From contig BSBN01000334.1 in assembly GCA_027924645.1 (NCBI GenBank), forward strand, positions 5,580,001-5,644,000: a stretch of DNA of 64,000 nucleotides, written 5' to 3'. Positions 45,987 to 56,906 of this stretch are shown one piece after another; position 1 is the stretch's first letter; every line of letters starts with the position of its first letter. The position numbers and the translations under genes are program-made. The DNA is from Cunninghamia lanceolata. Its lineage: Eukaryota; Streptophyta; Pinopsida; Cupressales; Cupressaceae. The notes beneath the pieces were generated by a model. That model made no database searches, had not been told where the DNA came from, and saw only the letters and a program-made list of their open reading frames with translations.

Positions 45987-48342
45987 TGTACGTTCAAAAT
46001 CATGAGTCCGATTGCCTAGGGCTATCGGGTCAGATTTTGGCATGCACACGAACCCTTTCCCTCCTTGCCGCGGGGTGATCTACCACACCACTCTTGCTCA
46101 CGTGGAATTAGCCAATCAAGAGGAGGTAAGACACTATGGGGGTCTAGTTCATTGGAGAGCTAGAGTTCATGGAGAGGGGTTGGCAAGTACTACGGCCTTT
46201 GTTGTTGTGTGCTTTGTTGTATGTTTCATTTGATTGTTCTAGTGGTTGAGATAACCCTATGACCCGAAGGGTCACTAGTTTCTCTCCTTCTATTTAGATT
46301 TCCAAGATTCCACCTTTGTTTGGGTAAACACTTGTTTTTGTTGATGTCCTCTTGTCTTTGTATGTGTTGTAAGAGGTCTTGTCAAGTATCTGTCATTGTC
46401 TAGTTTCTTCTAACACTAAGAGGACAAATGGGTCTCCTTGTGGTTGAATAATTATTTCTAGTTGAGGTCTTTGATGGTTCTCTCAGATCTCATCACAGAT
46501 ATCCCTCACCCACTGTCCTCTCACTCCTAAGCACATTCATGAATTAGGATGGGGGTAGTCATATGATTACTAACCTTAACTAGATCTAGGGTTTTGACCT
46601 AGGGTTTGACTTGTGTTTTGACTTTATTTTTACCTTGTGATGGAATCAAGGGTTTGTTTGGAATCATTTGAACCATTTTTATCTCGTGATGGAATCGAGA
46701 GTTTGCAATGTTGTCTACTCTATTGTTTCTATATGCATGCAAACTAAATGATATGTAAAATGTCTTTTTGGTATTTTTTAGAGTATTTTGGAAATAAAAG
46801 TGCTTCTAATCTATGAAAGAGAAATATGTATGCAATCCTATATGTCTTTTCCAATGCAATGTTAACCTATGTTTTTTTGTGTTTTTGATGTTTTGAATGC
46901 AATTTAATTTGAGAAAGGGGAAAATGCTTCTCTAATAAGCTAGATCTAGAAATGAGAAGCATTTAACCTAACATGCAAGATCTAACTATCAAGGAAAAAG
47001 AAACATTTTACTATTCCCAAGAGCAAATTTGATTCTCTAATTACTATGAATTAAAAGAAAACAATGAAAGAAACTGAGAGAAACGAATATTTATTAACTC
47101 CACTACCCTCAACAATCCTTATAATAGGCAACTTCGAATCCTTTTTTGGTAGCAGAGGATCCTCTTGACAATAAAATGACCCAAAGAAGCAGAAAGAAGC
47201 TTTGATGAAGCTTGTATGAGCTCGATGAGAGCTTGGATTGAGCACAATGGCATAGAATGAAGTAGCGTGATGCTACTTGGTTGAACAAATAAAGCAAAAG
47301 GCACCTTTGTCATGTAAGAGCATTTGAATGCTAAGTTAGAGAGCAAAATTTGGCAAGAGCTATGTGCACAATGAATTTGCCTCCCTTTGTGCTTGAGGGA
47401 GGGGGTATTTATAGGTTTAGAGGAGTGAATTGATTGGAGAGTTAACTCATTTGATTGATGAGTTAACAAGAATAGATTGGGGAGTTAACAAGGTTGATTA
47501 CTTAGTGAATTCAACTGATTAGAGAGTGATGAAGCAAAGATATCTTATCATTGGAGAGGAAATGGAGGTGAGAGAATGTACGATATTGATTGAAGAGTTA
47601 ATTTGAGATCAAATAGATCTAATTATGCATGTGTGGGTGCATGAAATAGTTAACTCTATATTAGGGATCAAAAACCATGCAAACAGAGAGAAAAACGGGC
47701 AAAAAAGGAGAAAAATGAGAGAGAAACTCAAGTTTTTTGGTAGCTTAAAAAATAGCAGGGTCACCACTGCGTGATCCTGGGTCACCTAGGGGCGATCTGG
47801 GCTGGACAGGGTCAAATGTAGAAAAACAGGCTGCGAGATGATAAAAGAAAGGGAAAAGAAGGATTTTACATCAAGAAACAAGTCATTCATGTTGAAGATT
47901 CCAAATCTCCACTTGCGTCGATAAGATCTCCCAGGGGAGATGTGAAAAATAATAGGGGGAGATTTGGATTGGTTCTATGAAACTAAAAACTGAAAGCAGG
48001 AGACGGATACGAAGATCTCTAGAAGGCTTCTATGAGGTACACTAGAGGAAAAACTAAGGGGAGAGGTGAAAACTCATCTACAAGACTGCCACAAGGCTTA
48101 GGATTAAGGTCAAAAGCCAAAAAATGCAAGTCAACAAGTGTCGCAACAAGACAACAAAAAGCATCACAAACGGGGAGAGGGAGAAATCGACAAGGAAGAA
48201 ACAACACAAGACAAGAAAAGAGGACATGTCATCAAGAGACCTATTCCTTAAAGGACATTATTTCATGCTTACATGTACGTGACAAGGATTTGAATCATCA
48301 TAGGGGTCCTTGCAGAGGCAGTGCATGATTTTTTTGCTTACA
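45987..48342 (-). repeat. 3' LTR of gypsy C (2,356 bp)
   Basis: TG at 45987, CA at 48342. Matches 56907-59290. Minus-strand TATA (CTATAAATACC) near 47404-47414. The GGGTCACC...GGTCACC motifs lie at about 47758-47815. Confidence 0.88.
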
Positions 48343-49397
48343 TATTTGCCCCTTCAAGGATGATAGTCTACATGAAAGGTAGGTACCATTCCCAAACTAG
48401 GCCTTACCTGTTGTTGGTTTTCTTGCAATTTATGCTTGTAATAACTAATATTAGTCTGACATTTAAATATATCAAAGCAAATAATGAAAAATGAAAATAA
48501 ATCTTACCATTAGTTTCTTGAGTTTGACTAGTTGCTTGCCTTTGCCTGTTGGGACCTATAGGGATGAGTGCATGCAAAACAATGCACGAAACAGATGCAT
48601 AAAAGAAAAGAACTAATCTAAAATGTATAAATGAACTAAGCTAAGGGAAAACAAAGCAAGCCAAATTGTGAGACCAAAGCAAAACGGTGACAAAATTGTT
48701 CGTTTTAGCACTCGATAGAGAGGTATCGTTGAGGAGATCATAGAGATGCATGTCTCTTCTTCAGCCATGATGAATTGGATATGTAATTAGTGAAAAACTC
48801 TTCTCTAAACCCTAGTTTGCATTTTATGAAAAATCTCTTTAAATTGTCTATTTTTGGTGATTTTCTCTGTTGCATTGTGTTTGTCTCCTCATTTAGAGCA
48901 AGATTGGTCTTTCATTTTCTGAAATCGGTCAAAAAATGAGGTTTTTAGAATATTTTTGCTTGAGCGATTCACTCCTAGGGTTGCCCCTTTTGATAGGCAA
49001 GGTCATCCGGGTGACATCCTGTTTGACAACAGGGTCTCCCGGGTGAGATCTTGTTTGACAACAGGGTGGCTTGGGCAAGATCCTGAAAAGTAGCAGGGTC
49101 ACTTGGGGAGATCCTGAAAAACACCTAGGTCACCCAAGGGTGACCTTGTTGGACTGATTTCTGACTACATTTGATGTTGTTTAACACTTCTTTTGCTTCG
49201 ATCTGACATGATTTGGTCATTCTATTTACCTATTTACTACAATTTCAAAGGTTTATATGCTTTTTTTGTTTAAAGTTTTCTATAGTTTTACAATTTTTAG
49301 GGATTTTATGAGTTTACCAGATCTAATCTAAATTTATCTCCTAATTTTGTAGGACATGCATATCTGATGGAATGCTTGCCAAGAGTAGAGATGTCTC
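48343..49397. other. Spacer of C between 3' LTR and antisense frame
   Basis: Begins with the polypurine run next to the LTR. At 48960-49150 it carries four or five imperfect units of (A)CAGGGT(C/G)..CC.GGGTGAGATCCTG, palindromic GGTCACC/GGGTGACC blocks like those in the LTR. TTTTGTAG at 49345-49352 could be an acceptor site for the plus-strand frame. No gene was recognised. Confidence 0.5.
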
Positions 49398-51126
49398 TTA
49401 GAGATGTTTTCTTCATTGAGTACTGAGGATCATGCTATACTAAAGAGGGCAGGTCTTTTTAGAGTTCGCCATGTACTTGTGATTCATCATGTATCTCGCA
49501 TATGCTACAACATCTTGACTTACTGGGATGCAGAGAGGAACACATTCTGATTCCCACAGATTTCTAGAGAGTGGACTATCACTCTATATGATGTATATTG
49601 TATTCTTGGACTACCTATGATGGGACAACCTTTGTCTCTTCCTATTAGTGAGTCCTATGAGGACAAGGCTTCTTGGACTACATTCATGGGGGTTAATTAC
49701 CCTGGAGACCAAACAAGAGTTAAACTTACATCTATGCCATGACTTCTCATTCTACTCTTGAGGAGGTTCCTAATTGGTTTGATTTCCTCAAGGCTATCAA
49801 GAGACAAGGCCTCAGCCTATCTGAGATGGTGTTGGGCACCCATCATTCATGATATTGAGGAGGGCACAATTTTTGCTTCGAGATCAGACATCTTGTCTAT
49901 GGTTTATAGAGACTTCTATCAGATTTCATGGTGGGGGGCTCTAGCCTTTAGCCACTCTTCTTTGATCATGGCATGGATTTTTGAGCACATGAAGCCTTAT
50001 CAGAAGCATATTCCTCTTCTAGATAGACAGTTACCAAGAGTAGTGAGGTGGGCACATGTTGGTCATTTTGATGCTACTTTACCAACTATTGCTACTCTTA
50101 CTGATGAGGATTTGATTTTTGATCCTCACTACAACATGGAGGGGGCTTGGGCTCGAGATTGAGAGATTATGGAGGATTGTTGCAAAGTCCTGGAGATTAC
50201 AAACCATAATGGTTTGGTTGAGGCTCATCAGGTTGACTGTGTTTCGCAGCAGTTTGGTGGGGATGTTCCCGAGGACTTGGCCCTAGTGTCTACTTGTTAT
50301 AGGACTATTCAGGAGATGGGTGAGCTTGGAAATGTCCTTTGGACTCCTTTGACTTTAGGCATCTTCATTACTAGGGTCTCTAGAGGAGGATGGAGGGGAG
50401 GGAGATGGACTCCTTTCTAATCTCTGATTGTGACTATTGATTTAGAGTCCACTGACAAGGACTATGTTCCAGATAGTAATGATTTGTCAGATGAGGGTAT
50501 TCCTGAGGATGAGGATTTCAATGATATTGATGACTCAAATGATATTCCTAACATCCTCAAGGGTCCTCCTACTATTCCTCAACCTCCTCACTTAGATGAG
50601 GTGATGTGTCAATTTGACCCTAATTGGCAGCTTGGCAATCCACATAAGTTTTTGTTTACTTACCTTTTTCACACTCTTTTCCTTTTTCTTTTTATATGGA
50701 TCTGACTTGGTCTTGTTTTGATTCACTTTTTTAGGCAATGTCAAAGAGTGGAGGGACTTTGTTCATGAGGTGAACATTGGATTAACTTCTCCCTTCACTA
50801 GGATGACTCGTGATCATCTTTTGGATGATCCTGGTGTGCCTCCAGCTGTAGGGTGACACACTGACATTTTTTCCCTATCTACCATGGGTGCCAGATAACT
50901 ACAAAGTTGAAGACCCAGGTTGACACACTCAAGGGTGAGAATCAGGCACTCTAAGAGATGGCCCACCTTAATTTTGGACGACGTGATGCTAGCATGGTGG
51001 GGCCTTCACAATTGCATGTTCATAGTAGAGGACCGTATTCTCACAGATCTTAGGGAGTGACTAGTAGTACTCGTAGATGGAGGAGCCAAAGTCCTGAGGG
51101 TTCCATTGGAGGGAACCGTCCCTAAC
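49398..51126 (+). pseudogene. Antisense plant mobile domain (PMD)-like frame in C
   Basis: One plus-strand frame runs from about 49398 to 50647 with stops only at 49548, 49740, 50160 and 50418 and no frameshift. It reads EDHAILKRAGLFRVRHVLVI, then YWDAERNTF, then REWTITLYDVYCILGLPMMG, then GTIFASRSDILSMVYRDFYQ and HSSLIMAWIFEHMKPYQKHI, followed by an acidic stretch. The AGL/RW...TF/E.TITL.DV..LLGLP.xG pattern is that of the plant mobile domain (MAIN/MAIL-like proteins). A T-rich stretch 50648-50734 with GT and TTTTAG ends looks like an intron, but its phase does not fit without an indel. Downstream lie VKEWRDFVHEVNIGL and a coiled-coil-like TQVDTLKGENQAL, up to about 51126. It points against the gag-pol direction. 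Confidence 0.75.
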
Positions 51127-52734
51127 TTGTTTTTCCTTTGAAATTTGTGCCCCCTTGCATGGGGAGCCTCTACTTTCTCAAAATCATTTTGTCTTAGCTC
51201 TTTGATATCCTTGTGTATCCAAACTCCAGATATATATCTATGGAAGTTTATCTTTTTATGGTTTTCTCCTGTCAAAATTTGTACTCATCTCTTGTGCGTG
51301 TTTGGAAGTTATGAGGAACTTTTTGATTATGTTTAACCTTTTCAACTCTTTTAGCAAATGCAAGCATGATAATGATGACATATATTTTTTGTAGTTTTTT
51401 ATGACATATATATGATATGCAGTTTACGATATGATAATACAGGAACACAAGAAATGTTGTAGATGAGACTATTAGTTCTACTGAATGTCATGAGATATGA
51501 CATTTGACTTTATTTCTTCTAGACTCTATTTCTAATTTTTGGCATGAATGCAATGTGGAACAAACAATGTGACTGCTCTTAAATCAATTTTCAATTTAGA
51601 GGATTGCGAGTTGTCCTGATATAAGAGACCTATTCAAGGCTGTGAGATAGGATATAAGGAAACTCATGTGGGGAGTGGAAATGAATATGGAGTGTTTCTA
51701 ATTTCTAGACTTTGCTAAAGGTTAAATATTGATCCTTATCTAGATAAGACAAATTGATAAGCTTTCATCTCCAGACAAGTAGCAAATTTTATTGGTGTCT
51801 GCTAGACTTAGATCATAGATGACAAGAAAAGTAGACCTGAGGTAAAGGATAATAGTGAACAAATAAGGGTCCCTAGATAGCAGATGATCCTAGAGACTAC
51901 TAGACTCTTCAGTTTTGCCCAACTGGTGTGTGTGTGTGCTTAGTACCTCTCTTTCTCTATTATAATGTCACTCTTGAGGCTTTGAGCTTAGACTGATCTC
52001 CACCCAAGAGTACAAACATTTAACAATCTTCTCTTTCACTCTTTTTTGTATCTCTCTTTTTTTTTCTTTTTACTTTTTTTGTATTTTTCCTCACTTGACA
52101 TTTTCCCACTTTTTTGGATTTTTGACTTTTCAAGAAATGAATGCTTTTTGGAATTTTTTCTATGCAACATCTTTGATCTCTCAATTCTCACTTTTGACAC
52201 TCTTATTTTGATCACTCATTCTTTTATTCACTCATATCTTAGATTGCTTTCTTCAGAGTTTTGATCTTCCTGACATTTTTGGTCAAGAAAGATAAGGGAC
52301 TGAGTGCCGCCTAAATTTTTTGTAATCTGGTTGGACTTCTCTACTACAAGGGAAGAATTGGGAAGGTCTACTTGCAAGCTTTCTTTAAACACTGTAGGTT
52401 TAAATATTGACTTTTCTTAAACCTAACATCTTGGCTCATTAAGACTAGGATCAATGTAAAGCTAAGAGCTAGGTTTTGATTAGAATTACTGGGAGTGAAG
52501 GGGGATAATGGTGATTTGTGAAAAATGAGGAATCTCTAGGTCCTGATAGGATAACATATATCTAGACAACATTGGACTCCTTACTAAAGGGAAAATAGTA
52601 AAAGAGCAAGTCACAAACTATAATGCAAGATGAATAGAATGATGCAGAAATGCAAGAAATAGAATTGTTTTTGACATTATTTAGTTTTTTATAATTTTTT
52701 TGTATTTTTATGTTTTATGACTTTTTTGGTCTTT
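51127..52734. other. Non-coding spacer of C
   Basis: Between the antisense frame and the pol remnant. It includes a GTGTGTGTGTGT run near 51927 and a T-rich tract at about 52030-52095. No gene was recognised on either strand. Confidence 0.5.
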
Positions 52735-53300
52735 GAGACATAATATTTCTTGAGGTGAAAGGCATTGACTGTTTCACCAAATTCCTCTCCCTCCATTGTA
52801 AACAAGAGATGGGCACTATTTTTGATGTCTTCTTTAACCATATAAGGACCTTTCCAATCTTCTAAGAAAGCTCTCTTTCATCTTATTTCCTTGTTTTTTG
52901 TGCTTCCTCTTCTTAAGATAATTTCTCCTACTTGGTAAGATTTGTCATTTGAATCAACAGCTACCAACTCAGTGGTTTCCCTTGGCATTGTGAGACGAGG
53001 CAAGTCTCGAAAAGCATGTTGATGGGAAGGAGTCCAATATAGAACTCCATCACAATTTAATAGCTCTGCTAATAGGTCAAATTGTTCTTGTATGTAAACT
53101 TTCACATCAAGTCTCTCTTGGATTCTTTACAAGAATTAGAATAATTCTAGAGGAGTTTGTGGCTCCCTCTACTCATTGGGGGGAACAAAACTTATGCTTG
53201 TCCTCCCATTGGGTTCTACTCTGAGATCCATGGCATACCCAATATAATTTTTTGGTAGTTAAAAAATGATAGGGTCATCGATACCAACTATCACCCTCAT
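52735..53300 (-). pseudogene. Gypsy C: block resembling the integrase C-terminal end
   Basis: On the minus strand, MDLRVEPNGRTSISFVPPNE, then YIQEQFDLLAELLNCDG, SYQVGEIILRRGST, DWKGPYMVKEDIKN and ETVNAFHLKKYYV. The W.GPY...V..F.LKKYYV pattern is how many plant gypsy polyproteins end. It follows the protease region after under 1 kb, too little for RT, RNase H and integrase. Confidence 0.55.
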
Positions 53301-54790
53301 CTTCCACTATCTATGGAAGATACCTTGGCTCTCTTCATCTTCATTAGGAAGTCTTTCAAACATTTCTATTTGTACCCGAGGTGCTTCCCATTCACCGAGT
53401 TCATTTGACTGAATCAAGGAGGAGGTGGTTGGTTTTTCTTATGGTTGTGATACCATGAACATCTTAGGCAGCATTCCTATAACATTGGTTGATTCATTAT
53501 CGATAGAGTGTTACTCCTCCATGGGTATTATTGGTTGATGTGAATCCTCCATTAGTGTGAGAGGTTCATATGATTCTATTTCTCTTGGTGTCTCGGGGAC
53601 ACCTGATTCACTTAGTGGTGACAACGGTGTGTAACCTTATGTCATATCTTCCTCTGCATCTGAGAAAGCATGTGGGTCTACATTTCGTAGATCTAACGTG
53701 GTGGTTTGGAAGATTGGTCCTTTAGTTCTATGAGGCCTCTCCCCTACTTAAGGAAAGAGTTTGTAGGCCTCTTGGACATTGATCATGAGTATCTCTATAG
53801 GGAATTGGAGTGATCCATCCTATTCAATCAACTCCATGATTTCAATCATTTTTTCTTTGGAAACCATTTCCCTTCACTTTAGCAGTGGCCCATTCTCTAA
53901 AGTTTTGATTTATGTGGTGTTTATGGTCTTTTCTGGAGTTTCCATCTATTTGACACATATCAACTAAGGTGTAGGACTTGGGATGGTTAACTTGTTGGTA
54001 GGGAGTTTGTAGTCTATGGGGATGCCTATGCATTTGTTTGACGTATTTGACTTTAACATGCTGAAAGGCTTTGGATCTCCCTATGCGACATATATTTTCC
54101 CTAAGTGTATCCATGGTCTTCCAAGAATCAAGTTATATCCTATCTCCTTATCTATGACATAGAAAGTCATTGGAATATTCTTGGGCCCCAAAGTTACTGG
54201 AAGGGTAATTTTACCTATGGTGGCTACCTTTAGATTATCATATCCACTTAGAGTATCTCATGAAGTAGTGATGTTCGTGTGTCCATAGCCCATCCTCTCT
54301 CAAAGGGAGAAGGGAACTATATTCACTGTAGCTCCATCGTCAATTAATGTTTGTTTGATGCATGTGTCATAGATCCACACCTAAAGATATAGTGCGGGGT
54401 CTCCTTTCTTAATTAGTTATGCCTTAGAGGGTATTTGTTTTGAGTTGAAGAAAAACCCTGGATCCTTAAGTTCTGAGTTTGGTGGGTTAAGATCGTGGTC
54501 CACGAGGTTGATTTTATCACTAGGTGGTGGCATAATTTGGTCAAGATATTTTAGGCTTATTGCTTGTAGCAATGCGGAGCGATGTGATGGGGAGTTCCTA
54601 AGTAAATCAATGAACAAAATGTGCACATACATTTTATTTAAGTCTTCTATGAGCTTGTAGGGTCCAATGGGAGCTGGTATTTGTTTTACTATTGAGATGG
54701 TACCCTCATATGGTTCTATTTGTTCATTTTCTTCCTCAAGATACTCCTCTTGTTCTTCATTATGCATAATATCAACCAATCCCATCAACC
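53301..54790 (-). pseudogene. Gypsy C: protease region and flanks
   Basis: 54788-54417 is an acidic linker (EEQEEYLEEENEQIEPYEG). The protease follows: QTLIDDGATVNIVPFSL (about 54360-54310) and FYVIDKEIGYNLILGRPW (about 54170-54115). DDGA/ILGRPW are the active-site and flap-side motifs of a retroelement aspartic protease. Further on, 54114-53842 is basic and His-rich. Stops and frame changes are frequent. Confidence 0.7.
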
Positions 54791-55082
54791 TAGTTTCTCC
54801 TTTTCATCCTAGTTCTGGTGGAATTTTAGGGTTACTACTCTGAGGTACTTTTCTTTAATTTGTCACTTATGTAGCTTGATGCATGGGGAATAGGTCTTGA
54901 TAAATTCTCATGTTTACATTTTGTGGCGCTATTGGAGCTTGATTTTGTCTTGTATCTTTGTTATCTAGTGTGACCTCTTGTGGGTTTAAGAACATTTCTA
55001 TGAATAGTCATTGTTTGTCTTTGAAAAATCTTGCTATGAATCTATTGTATTCCCTATAAGATTCTGTGTTGCACCCCCTAGT

Positions 55083-56640
55083 TCAATGAAAAGAACAAAA
55101 TTGGTTGAATTCATATGGGGGTCTTTCATATCTTCCATCATTTCCATTCTCATTTCCATTGTGGTTCCAACCTTGAAAGTTGTCTCCAAGGTAGTACCCG
55201 TTGTTTCTAGGTCGATCTATGGCATTTACATTAGGAGGATAGTAATCTCTCCCATTGTAGTCATCTTTTATCTTCTTGACTAGGGGTTGATCTGTCACCC
55301 CATATGTGGTTACACTCCTATTGTTTTTGAGGATTTTAATGATAGAGGCATTGTTTCCTTGTCTTCCTTTGTTAGCTTTCCATTTGAACCATTTACTTAT
55401 CTACCACTATAGATGGCAGCTTGGTCAATTCTTAGTGCTTTCTAATGCCTCTTCGTAGGACCTATATGGAAGTTTTTGGACATCTTCTCTCATTTATTTA
55501 TTAAGGGCATGCAAGAAGAGATCACACAATTCTTGATAATCCATGTTTGGAGCACTAGTTGAAGAATAGAGGACTTGCCTCCATCAAGTGATGAAAAGTG
55601 CTACAGATTCGTTTGGCTCTTGTTTCATTATGAGGAATTCTCTGATCCTTATTTTGATGAGTTTGTTCATGTCGAATACCATGACAAACTCTCTGATGAG
55701 TTGTCTAAATGAATGGATCAAGGCTTCTGGGAGATGATAATACCAATCTAGAGCAATGCCTTCAAGCATTTTTAGGAAGATCTTTGCTACAACCCCATCC
55801 CAAGGGAGGAGTTCTCTTATGGTTGTAGTGTAAGCTTTAATGTGTGAATTCAGATCTCCTTCTCCTTTGAAATTTGGGAGATCTGGTAGTGGTCAAGGTA
55901 ATTACATGTTCCTTATGTTTTGGTATAGAGGCTCTTTGAAATATTCAAGATACATTCCTAGAAAGACACTTTGGGATTGTGGGGTTCTTAGTAATAACCT
56001 TGTGGGTGTGTTTTGGTAACCTGTTGTTGGATTCATTGGATTGTTCTAAATAGGAGGGTTTCCATTTAGATAGGTGGACCATTACTAGCATGTCTTGAAT
56101 AGTAATTGAGGTAGGGGAAATTTGAGATGCCCCCTGGTCCTGTTCGTGAGACTTGAGTCTTCTTTCTAGAGCATCTTGTTTTGCCTCCAGGATTTTGATT
56201 CTCTACACTAGAGTTGTGATTAAATCTACAAGAGTTGTAGCTCTAGGGGTTTCTTCATTTCTGGGATGTTCTCTGTGAATATTTTCATAGTGATGGGCTT
56301 CTTCACGTGTATCATTTTCTTTTTTTTCTACTTGTAAGGCAATCCTTGGTGCTTCTTAAGCATCTTTGGTTTCTTGTAAACATTTTTTCAACCTTCTGAC
56401 CTCTTCATCAAGGTGGATATTTGATGTACTTGTGGAAGCTTGTTCTGGTTGATGTATTTCTGACCTCACCCTTCTTGATTTACGTGGCACATTTGGTATG
56501 GCTAGATTGTTCTCCCAAGTTGGGTTGTTGAAAGATAGAGAGCACCTAGATTCCCTTTGATCTTTCTCATAGCTGGAATCCTCATAATCATAATAGTTGG
56601 TGATTGGTGTGTCAAGATGTGGTGGCAAAATACCTATCAA
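55083..56640 (-). pseudogene. Gypsy C: gag
   Basis: 56640-56356 is an N-terminal block ending in a coiled-coil-like HLDEEVRRLKKCLQETKDA. 55769-55584 is the Gag core (LEGIALDWYYHLPEALIHSF, LRQ-type QEPNESVALFI). 55298-55083 is an Asn/Gly/Tyr-rich tail (YNGRDYYPPNVNAIDRPRNN). No zinc knuckle was seen. Multiple disruptions. Confidence 0.72.
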
Positions 56641-56881
56641 ATGAGGGAGTTTCTGGATCTCTTGAGGGAATGTTCCCTTTGTTTAAGTTAGGTTCCATCA
56701 TATTCGGGGGTGCCATAGACACCACAGAATAAATGGAATGGACGATGGTGTAGATGATAGAAGCTGAAGTGGAAAAAAAGGCTATGAAGAATGATGTGAA
56801 AATATTGTGAAGTCTTTGTTAGACTTGTTTTGAGATGCTTGAAATGGGAACGCAAAATTACTCATCCTAGAAGAATTTGTA

Positions 56882-56901
56882 ATTCCACGTCAGGTTCACC
56901 A
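56882..56901 (-). promoter_or_regulatory. Primer binding site of C
   Basis: Minus strand TGGTGAACCTGACGTGGAAT, five bases from the 5' LTR. Not the Met-tRNA type used by the other elements; the tRNA was not identified. Confidence 0.65.
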
Positions 56902-56906
56902 AAATA

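Noticed and set aside
48032..48328. 98-codon basic frame
   Set aside because: Lies in the 3' LTR of C. The matching 5' LTR part (59088-59276) has a shorter, altered version, so it is LTR sequence and not a gene.
49758..50420. Considered as a host gene independently inserted
   Set aside because: No flanking target duplication or transposon ends of its own were seen, and it sits where plant gypsy elements are known to carry extra frames. Kept as part of C, with the alternative noted.
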